From positions 1 to 64,000 of the forward strand of contig NZ_SRZC01000009.1 in assembly GCF_004792655.1 (NCBI RefSeq): DNA of 64,000 nucleotides, given 5' to 3'. The notes beneath the pieces are model-generated. The model worked only from the letters and a program-made list of their open reading frames with translations, searched no databases and was not told the DNA's origin. Positions 54,156 through 62,932 of this stretch are shown here, piece by piece. The position numbers were made by a program, and so were the translations under genes. Positions within the stretch are counted from its first letter, which is position 1, and every line of letters begins with the position of its first letter. The DNA is from Palleniella muris. GTDB taxonomy: Bacteria > Bacteroidota > Bacteroidia > Bacteroidales > Bacteroidaceae.

Positions 54156-55340
54156 TCACTCCTTAGAATTTGAGAAAACAAACTTAATGACTTTCTCGCC
54201 ACGGACAAGCCCGTCTTTTGACAATACGGTAACCTTGATTTCATGTTCCAAGCCATCGCAGACAGACGCAAGGTTTGTACAGCGAATTACATAAGAGTTC
54301 TGCATGGCACCCGTAACAGGAAGGTTTTCCAATGTTATATTGGTGAAATACCGGTCTGCATACATAATAGAACCGCCGGTGTATTCCGACATAAGCCATG
54401 GCTGTTCGTTATAGAGGTACGTGTTGTCACACCACTCCTTTCTGTCACTGTAAACAGTGTGGACAGTGCCGTTGTTTGTCGTCCAATTATTGTTTTTAGG
54501 GTTCAAGTACTCCACTGACCATTTTTCTATGCCGTTAGGCTGGTTAGGCTCGTCAGTGAAATTGACAAAGATACGGTTAGAACCACCACGGAAAGCAAAA
54601 TTGTCATTTGCGAAATGGAGGGCAACCATTCCACATTCGTTGTATGAACCATTTTCATACAATCTGCTGTTTTCCGCCTTTGCACGAAGCGTTTCAGCGT
54701 CTGCACCTCCATAATGACGAGTGCGGTCTGTGCCATAACGGTTGTCGGCGTTCATGTACTCACCAAGTTTCTCCGGCGTTGTCATGTTCAGCGCGCCATC
54801 AATGGCATGGTTCGAGTCACCGTATCCGACGCTTCCCACGCGCAAGTCAAGCCCACTCGCTTCAAGGACTTTCGACCAGGATATGATACTGTTGGCAACA
54901 GCATCTGCCTCTTCGGACATACTGCCCGAGTTGTCAACAAGGAACACTACATCGGCAAGCAGTGTACGGCTGTCCCCATCAGCGTTGTTATACACATCGA
55001 TGCCCTTCGCGCTATTGTCAATAGTCACCCAAACATTCTGCTTTGCTGAATTTCCTGTACCATAAAGTTTCAGCCAATCAGAATGCTCTTCATCCCATAC
55101 ACCGGTCATGTTGATAGCCAAATAAGGATAACCGCTCTCTTCCTCTACTGTGACAGAGAAATTTGGCAATGTGACATTAGCATTACCGATTTCAGGCGCA
55201 GGAGTCGCCTCATTATCACTCGGTATCCCAAGCACATCATTGGCTGTGACAACATCATCATCGCTTGAACATGAGACAAACGACAAAGTTCCCATAGCCA
55301 TCGCTGCACAAACGATACTACGATAATTGATTCTCTTCAT
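54156..55340 (-). CDS. Von Willebrand A-domain lipoprotein
   Basis: A 394-aa lipoprotein: signal peptide and lipobox FVSC followed by SSDDDV, the acidic surface-export type of signal. After a beta domain (residues about 45-125) comes a VWA domain with an intact metal site (VVFLVDNSGSMSEEADAV), then VGYGDSNHAI, VALHFANDNF and FVNFTDEP as further metal-site or core strands. It probably binds a protein or surface ligand; relatives are often linked to fimbrial-type adhesins in this phylum. It is apparently monocistronic. Confidence 0.8.
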   Translation of the reverse strand: MKRINYRSIVCAAMAMGTLSFVSCSSDDDVVTANDVLGIPSDNEATPAPEIGNANVTLPNFSVTVEEESGYPYLAINMTGVWDEEHSDWLKLYGTGNSAKQNVWVTIDNSAKGIDVYNNADGDSRTLLADVVFLVDNSGSMSEEADAVANSIISWSKVLEASGLDLRVGSVGYGDSNHAIDGALNMTTPEKLGEYMNADNRYGTDRTRHYGGADAETLRAKAENSRLYENGSYNECGMVALHFANDNFAFRGGSNRIFVNFTDEPNQPNGIEKWSVEYLNPKNNNWTTNNGTVHTVYSDRKEWCDNTYLYNEQPWLMSEYTGGSIMYADRYFTNITLENLPVTGAMQNSYVIRCTNLASVCDGLEHEIKVTVLSKDGLVRGEKVIKFVFSNSKE

Positions 55341-55441
55341 TTTCTATGGATTTTAATTGTTTGTAAGTGAAATTGTTCTGACTAATTAATGACATGCAGT
55401 AATTATTCAGAACAACTTAATTCACTAAAGGGGGAAAAGGC

Positions 55442-56116
55442 TTAGAAGTTATATCCGAGGTTAATCATCCATGCCTTGTTCTTGATTGAACCATCATCGT
55501 CACGACCGATGTTTGTCAAGCCAAGGTCATAAGAGAAACCGAGATAATAGTGCTTTGCCACAGTCACGCCGGCACCGAATGAGAGACCCATGTCGAAGCT
55601 CTTAGCGCACTCTGAGTCATCATCATCCTCACCACCGAAGAAATCATACTCGGCTTCATCACCACCTACTTCATACTTGCTCTTTCCTGAGATGCCGTAA
55701 GCAAGGTAAGGACCAACGTTTATCTGAAGCTCGCAAGCGTCACTGAAAGCGTAACGGTAAGAAGCGAGGACAGGAATCTGGAGATACATTGGGTTCACCT
55801 TCCATGTTTCACCATCCTCTTCCATCTTGAAGCCCTTCTGCTGAAGGAACAGACCTGTCTGCAGATGGAGGCTCTGCATGAGAGGAATGTCAACATTCAC
55901 ACCTGCGTTGAAACCGATGCGGCTGCCCGGAGAGTAGGAACTGCCATCCTCTGAGAATGACATGTTTGCGCCAAGGATACCTCCGCGGATGCCGAATACC
56001 ACTCCCTCGTCACTCTTCTCTGTTGAGAAGAAAGAAGAAGATGAACTGCTTGCTCTCTGAGCGGAAACTGTCAATACGCTGAACGCGCATGCCAATACTA
56101 ACATAAACTTTTTCAT
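55442..56116 (-). CDS. PorT-family outer-membrane beta-barrel protein
   Basis: A 224-aa small barrel (OMP_b-brl_2 type). Signal peptide MKKFMLVLACAFSVLTVSA; first strand VVFGIRGGILGANMSFSEDG, then SRIGFNAGVNVDIPLMQSLHLQTGLFLQQKGF, and the end AWMINLGYNF. A long acidic loop (YEVGGDEAEYDFFGGEDDDD) may bind cations. A poly-Ser stretch follows the signal peptide. Function is unknown; PorT itself belongs to type IX secretion, but most relatives do not. It follows the TolB-like gene by 36 nt in the same direction. Confidence 0.85.
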   Translation of the reverse strand: MKKFMLVLACAFSVLTVSAQRASSSSSSFFSTEKSDEGVVFGIRGGILGANMSFSEDGSSYSPGSRIGFNAGVNVDIPLMQSLHLQTGLFLQQKGFKMEEDGETWKVNPMYLQIPVLASYRYAFSDACELQINVGPYLAYGISGKSKYEVGGDEAEYDFFGGEDDDDSECAKSFDMGLSFGAGVTVAKHYYLGFSYDLGLTNIGRDDDGSIKNKAWMINLGYNF

Positions 56117-56152
56117 AATCTTAAATGTTTGTTGGTTGATTAGTTAATTGGG

Positions 56153-57175
56153 TTACAAATTGAAGTCCATTCGCCATACATTGTACACCTTGTCCACAGA
56201 ACCGCGCTGTGAGAGGAAGAATATGCTCTTGCCGTCAGGAGCCCAGACCGGCGAAAGGTCATTGCCGGGATGATAAGTCAGCTGTGTGAACTGTGTGCCG
56301 TCGGTGCGCACGACAAAGATGTCCGTGTTGTCAATGCCCTCCTTCTCCGACTTGCTGCTGCCGGTGACAAGAAGCCAGCGGCCGTCAGGTGACAGCTGCG
56401 GCGTGGTGTAGCTCTTTCCCGGCTGTGTAAGGATAACCTCCTCCACACCGGTCTCAAAGTTCACGCGCCATATCTCACTCTCGTTGTTGTTCGTGAACCG
56501 TGCGCAGTAGACCACACTCTTCTGTCCCGGGATAGGGCAGACGGTCATTCCGCGTGAATAGTTCGAGAACAGGTTTGTCTTTCTGTCATAGCTCCAGATG
56601 CTGTAGCTTGAGCGTCCCTCGCCACGGTGGAAATAGATGGTGTTGCCGTCAGGGCTTATCACACCGCCATAATCGTTGTCCGTACCGCTGGAAATCTGTC
56701 TTACCACCGTGCCCTGGTTCGCATCGACAAGGTAAATGCCCTGATGCCCTCCTCGCACCTCAGTGAAACAGAGAGTGTTGCCGTCAGGACTCCAGGAGAA
56801 TCCCTGAACGTTGGTCCTGAACGTACGCTGCACGCTTGCTCCGCCGTGTGACGCGCTCTTAATCATCACATTGGTGGTCTTGTTCTTCTCATTGATGTAG
56901 CCTATGCGCTTGCCATCAGGCGACACAGCAATCTGCGGCACCACCCACCAATCAAGAACGTTTGTCTTCTTCGACCCGAAGATTCCCGAAGTCTTCCCGA
57001 CAAGCCCGTCATTATAGTCGGCAACCATGTCGGCATCTTCGGTAATCTTCTCGAACTTCACGCCGCCCTCTTCAGGGACAAACACCACGGAATAGTCGAA
57101 TTTGCCTTTCTTCTTAGCACCATAGCTTCCCATGGCAACAAGGCAAAATGCAAGTAATATAAATGTCTTTCTCAT
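56153..57175 (-). CDS. TolB-like PD40 beta-propeller protein
   Basis: A 340-aa protein with a signal peptide (MRKTFILLAFCLVAMGSYG) and five to six WD40-like/PD40 repeats (SPDGKRIGYI, SPDGNTLCFT, SPDGNTIYFH, SPDGRWLLVTG, APDGKSIFFL). It is periplasmic. Such propellers bind proteins or glycan; this could be an envelope scaffold. The start at 57175 was chosen for its signal peptide. A TACCTTTG-type -7 box occurs on the minus strand just upstream. It is likely cotranscribed with the PorT-like barrel. Confidence 0.82.
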   Translation of the reverse strand: MRKTFILLAFCLVAMGSYGAKKKGKFDYSVVFVPEEGGVKFEKITEDADMVADYNDGLVGKTSGIFGSKKTNVLDWWVVPQIAVSPDGKRIGYINEKNKTTNVMIKSASHGGASVQRTFRTNVQGFSWSPDGNTLCFTEVRGGHQGIYLVDANQGTVVRQISSGTDNDYGGVISPDGNTIYFHRGEGRSSYSIWSYDRKTNLFSNYSRGMTVCPIPGQKSVVYCARFTNNNESEIWRVNFETGVEEVILTQPGKSYTTPQLSPDGRWLLVTGSSKSEKEGIDNTDIFVVRTDGTQFTQLTYHPGNDLSPVWAPDGKSIFFLSQRGSVDKVYNVWRMDFNL

Positions 57176-57298
57176 TAACCAATATTTTAATATTAATAAT
57201 TGTGAAATATTGGTGCAAAGGTACAAAATTATATAATTAGAATGAACATTATTGTGTATCCGTAAAGCGACAGAAATGTATCAAAAACAGGACACATA

Positions 57299-57511
57299 TC
57301 AACCCTCAGCCTCATAATCCTCCACAAACTCCTTGAAGAAATCATGCTTGAGTATCCTTGAGATTCGTATCAGCATTCCCGTGTCAATGCTGTTTTTCCC
57401 AAGAATCCTGTACACAAGGGAACGGTTGCAGTTCAATTTTCTGGCAAGCCAGCTCACCGTCCGCTCCTGCCTCTCCAGCTCTTCCCTGATGCTTTGTCCG
57501 ATGTTTATCAT
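57299..57511 (-). CDS. Small HTH DNA-binding protein
   Basis: A 70-aa protein with a lambda-repressor-like helix-turn-helix: TVSWLARKLNCNRSLVYRILGKNSIDTGMLIRISRIL. This small type is common in Bacteroidales and acts as a regulator of unknown target. It is monocistronic; the 9-bp inverted repeat at 57522-57555 just upstream may be its own operator. A structured RNA with a T-run lies directly upstream in the same direction, so its expression might also depend on read-through. Confidence 0.8.
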   Translation of the reverse strand: MINIGQSIREELERQERTVSWLARKLNCNRSLVYRILGKNSIDTGMLIRISRILKHDFFKEFVEDYEAEG

Positions 57512-57521
57512 GCAGATACAA

Positions 57522-57555
57522 GTTATATTCCGTTAACACTTCAAAAGAATATAAC
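57522..57555. promoter_or_regulatory. Inverted repeat upstream of the HTH gene, candidate operator
   Basis: GTTATATTC (57522-57530) and its perfect complement GAATATAAC (57547-57555), 16 bp apart. It lies 10-44 nt upstream of the HTH start. An autoregulatory site is inferred. Confidence 0.45.
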
Positions 57556-57817
57556 AAAAAAAGGCGGGACCCACTCCATGCTTATTTTTCAAGTCCGGTC
57601 AACCGCCAAGTAAACCTTTGCATACCAACAAGCACAAGCAGTCCACGCCCCAAGGGACGTGAACCTATCATCGCTTGTTCCCGTATGCAGAATGATTTGG
57701 CGGTTATTCGACTTGTTGAGAACAAGGACTATAAGTCCATATTTCTAATAAGTAAAGAACGGGAGTTGCCTCACCGTCATATTCTGTTTTTACTGTTTTT
57801 TCTGTTTTTAGAATTAT
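57556..57817 (-). ncRNA. Candidate structured RNA with promoter and terminator, 6S-like rod
   Basis: On the minus strand a -7 box (TATCTTTG, 57824-57831) is followed by small hairpins (GGACTTATAGTCC, CTTGTTCTCAACAAG), then a long rod: 57697-57704 pairs with 57602-57609, 57683-57689 with 57619-57625, 57673-57679 with 57627-57633, and CACG with CGTG at the tip. It ends in GGTCCCGCC and seven T residues (57562-57556). GGCGGT near the rod base can also pair with the final CCGCC, giving a terminator alternative. It could be a 6S-like RNA (the Rfam Bacteroidales-1 family comes to mind) or the leader of the HTH gene. The fold was done by eye. 57832-58091 shows nothing that I can support. Confidence 0.5.
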
Positions 57818-58091
57818 ACTTTGCAAAGATACTACAAAAAAGTCAATTATATGCCTATCCATGTGAATAAAATGCATTTCCAAAAGAAAAATGATTGTTT
57901 TCCCAGCTTAGGGACAACCATTCATGCATAATGGATTTATCCGTAAATAAGCAGGTCTGTCATGCGAAATGACCAGTAAACTCATAATTTGCAGGAGTCC
58001 TTTATATGATGTCACAGCCAAACAGGTTTTGGACATTGCTGCGCTCCACATATTGTCTCCTGACAAAAGCAAGACTTTTTCACAGCGACAA

Positions 58092-59024
58092 TCATCCCAT
58101 GATGACCTTGCCTGAGACCGGATCATACATTTTCAGCCACTCTTCCTTGGTGCGCTTCCATCGGTTATGGCTCCACAGCCAGAGGAAAGGAGCCTTTATG
58201 ATTGTCTGCTCCAGCATGCGTGTGTAACGCTCAGTGATGGCAAATTCAGGCTGCTCCCTGGAGTTGTCAGTGATAAGAACGAACTCCGCTTCATAATACC
58301 CGCGCTTCACTTGGCGCACATCAAGGTAGTAGACATCCATGTCAAGCTTCTTCATGAGTTTCTCTGCACCAGTGAATATCGGTGTCTCCGGATGATTGAG
58401 GAACGGTGTCCAGTAGTGGATGTTGTTCCAAAAAGGAGCTTGGTCGGCAATAAATCCCACGAGTATGGGCTTGCCCTGCTGCTTCAGCTTCATCATCATG
58501 CGCACCGATTCGTTGACAGAGATGTTTACACTTCCGAAGCGCTGGCGTGTATAAGCTATAAGTCTGTCAAACACAGGGTTCTCCAAAGGATGATAGAGCT
58601 GTGACGCTATGCACGTGCCTTTTGTCCAAAGACTGAAAGAGGATATCCATTCCCAGTTGGCATAATGCCCGAGATATATGCCGACGTTCTTGCCGTTTCG
58701 GGCGGAAGCTCTGACACTCTCTACATTGAGAAAACGCATACGGCGTTTTATTTCTTCCTCGGAAATGGCGAAATACATCACTGATTCCGCAAGGATGTCA
58801 CAAAAATGCAGGTAGAACCGTCGCTCCAAAAGCCACAGTTCCTTGTCTGATTTCTCCGGGAAGGAGTCTCTCATCTGCCGGTGAACAAGTTTCCTGCGGT
58901 AGCGAATGACATAGAACAGCAGTGCAGAAAGACACAGGGAATTGAAATAATGGATGCATGCCGGCAGCTTTGAGACAGCATACCAGCAGCAGAACATTAT
59001 GTGGTAGAGGACTTTTTCTTTCAT
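58092..59024 (-). CDS. LpxL/HtrB-family lipid A acyltransferase-like protein
   Basis: A 310-aa inner-membrane acyltransferase. N-terminal hydrophobic anchor; the catalytic H-x4-E motif is in YLGHYANWEWISSF, followed by the family blocks VFDRLIAYTRQRFG and GFIADQAPFWNNIHYWTPFL (Asp in ADQ) and FTGAEKLMKKLDM. It would add a secondary acyl chain to lipid A or a related lipid. It is the last gene of a three-gene run with 4-nt overlaps, together with two LtaS-like enzymes. Confidence 0.88.
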   Translation of the reverse strand: MKEKVLYHIMFCCWYAVSKLPACIHYFNSLCLSALLFYVIRYRRKLVHRQMRDSFPEKSDKELWLLERRFYLHFCDILAESVMYFAISEEEIKRRMRFLNVESVRASARNGKNVGIYLGHYANWEWISSFSLWTKGTCIASQLYHPLENPVFDRLIAYTRQRFGSVNISVNESVRMMMKLKQQGKPILVGFIADQAPFWNNIHYWTPFLNHPETPIFTGAEKLMKKLDMDVYYLDVRQVKRGYYEAEFVLITDNSREQPEFAITERYTRMLEQTIIKAPFLWLWSHNRWKRTKEEWLKMYDPVSGKVIMG

Positions 59025-60880
59025 AGTTCAGATGTTTTCTTGTACAGGTTCTGCAACAGAGCCTTCGCCTTGCGCTCCCTTATGCCGTCAGCTCCGGCGA
59101 CACTTCTCTCACCGTCAAGGTCAAATGTTGTACGTCCGGTGGAGTCAACGAAGGTTATTCCGCTGTTGTAGACGTGGAAAGCATTGGGATAAGCATACGT
59201 CGCGCTTGTCACATCGCGTGAGAAGATGAAGGCATCGTGGACGATTCCCATCTGTCCGAGCAATGTCGCCGGGAGGTCTGCCTGATTCATGAGCCTGTCA
59301 ATCTTCATCTTCCGTACCACGGCCCCTCCTGTCCATATCATCGGGATATGGGTCACGTCATGGTCGTGCAGGGCGGCATTCTGTCCGTAAGGTATGCCAT
59401 GATCGGATGTTATGATGACAAGCAGATTGTCCCACACCGGGCTTTTCCGCAGCTTCGCCATGAGTACGCCAAGGCAACGGTCTGTATAGTTGAAGGCATT
59501 GAGCACATCGTCGTCCATGGTCCGTGACGGCACGGTCCACGGCTCATGGCTGCTCAGGGTCATGATAGTGTGGAAAAACCTTTTGTCCGGATGCTTGCAG
59601 CAGTCTGCAACAATACCTTTAAACGCCTTGTCGAACAATGTCCCGTCATAGACACCCCAGTCCGTGGCGATGTCCTTGCGAGGGAAATCCTTGTCGGAGA
59701 CGGTCTTCTGGAATCCGGCCTGGTGCATATAGCCGCCGGTACTTGCGAAAGAGATGTCGCCGCCATACCAGAATGCCGTGCAGTAACCGTTGTCAAGCAG
59801 TGTGCGCGGCAACGCTGCCATGCGCTCACACTTCTCAGGAATCTTCATGAGTGATGTCTTCGGAATGGCTGGCCACCCTGCGAGGAGCGACAGTTGTCCG
59901 CGATCGGTGCGGAAACTGTTGGCGTGGCATGCAGTGAAGTCCACTCCTTCGTCCGCCAAAGCCTGAAGGTTCGGCATGGCATTCATGTCACGTGCGACAT
60001 GCCAGTCCGCACCTTCCCATATCACAAGCAATATGTTCGGACGCCGAGTGGTGAGGAGGGTGTCTGCAGTTACTGTCTCCGTGTTATATATTCCCTTGAT
60101 TATTTCTTTGCATTCCTCCTCTGGAAAATACTGTGCCTGTGACCCGAAATCCTCGAGTTTGCCTATGGAATAGAGCATATTGAACACCGGATTGACGGCA
60201 GCATGGTTAAGATACTGGTTGTCGGAATAATAAGCTTCCGAGACATTGTTGGTGCCTTTGCCCACTCCTCCTCTTATCATCAGCACGAGAAGGGCACAGA
60301 CAGCGACATACAACGCTACGGTCGTGAGGATGCGGGTTAACGGCCGCCGGGGGCAGGCGGCGGGGTGCGGGGTGCGGGAACCTATTGCGAGGAAGAACAA
60401 ACGGCCTGAAAACCACGCCCATACGGCTGCAAGAAGCACCTGACGGGTAACGAATCCCGCAGAGACACTTGCCATAGCATCCTTCGGCTTGTCGGTGTAA
60501 AGGAACACGGATGTGTCAAGCTTGAAATGCCAGAATGGATAAAGGGCGATGTCAGCAATAATAATGACTGCAAAAAGTATGGCTATAACTGCATAGTATA
60601 TCCTCAGGAAATGTCGCAGTCCTTCCTCCTTTCTCTCGCAGGAGGCAGGGAGAAATGCCGTGGCCATTATGGCCAGGAAAGGCAGAACGAGAGTGTATGC
60701 CGTGACGGCATAGTCAAGTTTCAGACCGTGAAGCACCACTTCCAGGCAGTCTGTGCCCGAAGTGCCCTCCTGCCATGTCAGGAGAAGAAATAAGAGTTTC
60801 TGCACTATGAAGACAAGCATCACGGCAATGAACAGCCTCGCCATAAGCATTATGCCGGCATTTCCTGTAATATGTTTCAT
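59021..60880 (-). CDS. LtaS-like membrane sulfatase-fold enzyme (first of two)
   Basis: A 619-aa protein: about five N-terminal membrane helices (residues 1-215), then a periplasmic sulfatase-fold domain. Metal-site Glu is in LLVIWEGADW; the candidate nucleophile Thr is in SFRTDRGQLSLLAGW; further metal ligands are in VIITSDHGIPYG. LtaS-like enzymes move phosphoglycerol, phosphoethanolamine or similar head groups; the exact substrate is not clear. A four-base overlap (ATGA) joins it to the next gene on each side, so translation is probably coupled. Confidence 0.85.
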   Translation of the reverse strand: MKHITGNAGIMLMARLFIAVMLVFIVQKLLFLLLTWQEGTSGTDCLEVVLHGLKLDYAVTAYTLVLPFLAIMATAFLPASCERKEEGLRHFLRIYYAVIAILFAVIIIADIALYPFWHFKLDTSVFLYTDKPKDAMASVSAGFVTRQVLLAAVWAWFSGRLFFLAIGSRTPHPAACPRRPLTRILTTVALYVAVCALLVLMIRGGVGKGTNNVSEAYYSDNQYLNHAAVNPVFNMLYSIGKLEDFGSQAQYFPEEECKEIIKGIYNTETVTADTLLTTRRPNILLVIWEGADWHVARDMNAMPNLQALADEGVDFTACHANSFRTDRGQLSLLAGWPAIPKTSLMKIPEKCERMAALPRTLLDNGYCTAFWYGGDISFASTGGYMHQAGFQKTVSDKDFPRKDIATDWGVYDGTLFDKAFKGIVADCCKHPDKRFFHTIMTLSSHEPWTVPSRTMDDDVLNAFNYTDRCLGVLMAKLRKSPVWDNLLVIITSDHGIPYGQNAALHDHDVTHIPMIWTGGAVVRKMKIDRLMNQADLPATLLGQMGIVHDAFIFSRDVTSATYAYPNAFHVYNSGITFVDSTGRTTFDLDGERSVAGADGIRERKAKALLQNLYKKTSEL

Positions 60881-62859
60881 TTTATGATAAGTTTGTCGTT
60901 TACCATTCGTTGCATGTAAGTCTGGATAACAGCCTTCAACTGCCGCTCATCAGCCATTATTTTCTCCCTTTCAGTTGCCGGCAAAGCAAGTGTGCCGTCA
61001 CCTTTCAGGAGATTACGGCGCAGAAGTGTGTCCTTCCGGAAGTTATAGACGGCATGAAGACTGTTGCCATCGAACTGCAGGAGATAGTCGCCTTTGACAA
61101 ACTGGTACAGCCCGCTGCCGGTATGGTTGACAGCCCACGTCTCTTCGGCGGGTGTGTTCAGCAGGTCAACGCCCCACGCGATGTAAGGTTCGGGATAGCG
61201 CAGCCACCCGAGGATGGTGGGGAGGATGTCCGTCTGCTGTGCTATGCAGTGCATCCGTCCGCGAGGCATCTCGCCGGAAGGGTCGAAGAAAAGCAGTGGC
61301 GCACCGAACAGCCCGAGGTCTGTACGGTACTCGGGGTGGTCGGCGATGTTGGTATGGTCGCTGGTGAAGACAAAGATTGTGTTCTTGTACCACGGCTGTT
61401 TCCGCGCTGTCTCAAAGAATTTCCGCAGCGCCATGTCCGTATAGCGGATGCACTTATGGATAGGGTTCTCGTCCTCATCCTTATAAACCTCCTTGTACTT
61501 CTCCGGCACAACATACGGATGATGACTGGAGGCGGTGAAGACAGAGGTGACGAAAGGCTCGCAGAACTCTGTCATCTTCATGGCATAGAACTGCAGGAAC
61601 GGCTCGTCCCAGATGGCCCATGTGCCGTCGTACTCCCGTTCTCCACCAAAACGAGGATCACGGCCGAACTCCGTCCTGCCGTAGTAATCCTTGTAGCCCG
61701 TTGCTTTTGCGAACGCCTCAAAGCCCATGCTGCCGTTCTCCGCGCCATGGAAAAAGGCGGAATAATAGCCTTTCTTGCCCAGTTCGCCGGCTATTCCGCT
61801 GACATCGTTCATGGATGCCGGCGTGAGGAAAAACGGCTCTATGAAGCGCGGAATGCCTGAAAGTATGGACGGCATACCGTCGATTGACTGTCTGCCGTTT
61901 GCAAAAGTATAGTCGAAACTGAGACTTTCCTTGTACAAAGAGTCCATGAACGGCGCATAACCCTTGTACTTTCCACCGTCAAGGTGATCATTGTACGCTC
62001 CGATATATTCCCTGCCGAAGCTCTCGACGATAAGCACCACGACATTCTTCCGCCGCATTTCGCCCTTGACAGGCTCATGGACAGGTGAATAGATTGTGGC
62101 GAGTTCCTCGTCGGAGAAATATCTCGGGTCATGGAAAACGTTCTTGCCGACCGTGCGAATCATGGAAAACGGTGTGTTTAGGATGAGCACTGCCTCTGCC
62201 GGACGGCGGACATATTGGTTGGCATTGCTGACGGTTATCGGGCGTACGGCTGTCGTCCAGCCGCCTCGCATACCGGCAATGCAGAAAGGAACAAAGACAA
62301 GGAGAGTAAGGGCTCGTGAGGAAATCTCCGCCCAACGCGGGAGAAGAGAATGCTTTCCTATACCCATTATGCGGCGTGACAGCCGCCAAACGGCATAGAA
62401 AACAAGGAAAGCAAGGAGGAAAAGGTACCAATGGCGCAGGGTCTCCGCACCGAGAATCTGCAAGAGGTTGCTCTCGTTGGCGAACTCATTGAACACGGAC
62501 ATGGTAGTCCTTTTGCCTGTATATTGGAAATAAACCGCGTCGCCGAGGTTCATTGTGAGTGCCAAACCGGTGATTAGGGTGTAGACAATGCTGACTGCCT
62601 TGTCCCACTTCCGCGGAAGGAGGACTATCAGGAGGACAACAAGGGCGTTGGTGTACATCACCGCCGAGGTGTCGAACATCAGGCTGCCTTCCAACAGCCG
62701 CCATGGGGAGTTATGGGAGAACACGTCCGTGAAGACATCCTTGTTCTCCAGGAAATAAGCCACACGGGCAAAGAAAAATACAGCGTAAGAGAGCAGGAGG
62801 TGCAGGAATACCCGCACCGCACATGATAACAGGCTCATGGCTTTTTGATTGCTCGTCAT
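60877..62859 (-). CDS. LtaS-like membrane sulfatase-fold enzyme (second of two)
   Basis: A 660-aa paralogue of the protein at 59021, with the same layout: five membrane helices, then the catalytic domain. Metal-site Glu is in VVLIVESFGREYIGAYN; the nucleophile position is Ser in ANGRQSIDGMPSILSG (Thr in classical LtaS); FVFTSDHTNIADHPEY carries the Asp-His pair. The C-terminus continues with an extra helix-rich 60 residues. The start at 62859 (MTSNQKAMSLLSCAVRV) follows a family A tract and an A/C-rich leader. Confidence 0.85.
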   Translation of the reverse strand: MTSNQKAMSLLSCAVRVFLHLLLSYAVFFFARVAYFLENKDVFTDVFSHNSPWRLLEGSLMFDTSAVMYTNALVVLLIVLLPRKWDKAVSIVYTLITGLALTMNLGDAVYFQYTGKRTTMSVFNEFANESNLLQILGAETLRHWYLFLLAFLVFYAVWRLSRRIMGIGKHSLLPRWAEISSRALTLLVFVPFCIAGMRGGWTTAVRPITVSNANQYVRRPAEAVLILNTPFSMIRTVGKNVFHDPRYFSDEELATIYSPVHEPVKGEMRRKNVVVLIVESFGREYIGAYNDHLDGGKYKGYAPFMDSLYKESLSFDYTFANGRQSIDGMPSILSGIPRFIEPFFLTPASMNDVSGIAGELGKKGYYSAFFHGAENGSMGFEAFAKATGYKDYYGRTEFGRDPRFGGEREYDGTWAIWDEPFLQFYAMKMTEFCEPFVTSVFTASSHHPYVVPEKYKEVYKDEDENPIHKCIRYTDMALRKFFETARKQPWYKNTIFVFTSDHTNIADHPEYRTDLGLFGAPLLFFDPSGEMPRGRMHCIAQQTDILPTILGWLRYPEPYIAWGVDLLNTPAEETWAVNHTGSGLYQFVKGDYLLQFDGNSLHAVYNFRKDTLLRRNLLKGDGTLALPATEREKIMADERQLKAVIQTYMQRMVNDKLIIK

Positions 62860-62885
62860 ACGCTGTGGTTGGATTGTGGGATTTG

Positions 62886-62930
62886 GTCAGTAGTGACAGT
62901 ATTGTCAGTACTGTCAATGCCGACAAAAAC
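62886..62930. repeat. Family A tract before the second LtaS-like gene, 5 units
   Basis: GTCAGTAGT, GACAGTATT, GTCAGTACT, GTCAATGCC, GACAAAAAC, all 9 bp. It lies between the FKBP stop and the start at 62859 (minus); the rest of the leader is A/C-rich (CCAAATCCCACAATCCAACC). Confidence 0.85.
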
Positions 62931-62932
62931 AA

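Noticed and set aside
54156..57175. Type IX secretion operon, because of the PorT-like barrel
   Set aside because: Neighbours are a VWA lipoprotein and a TolB-like propeller; no other type IX component is present, and most PorT-like barrels are unrelated to secretion.
57685..57870. Open frame of 61 codons upstream of the acyltransferase
   Set aside because: It runs antisense across the candidate structured RNA and its hydrophobic run comes from T-rich DNA.
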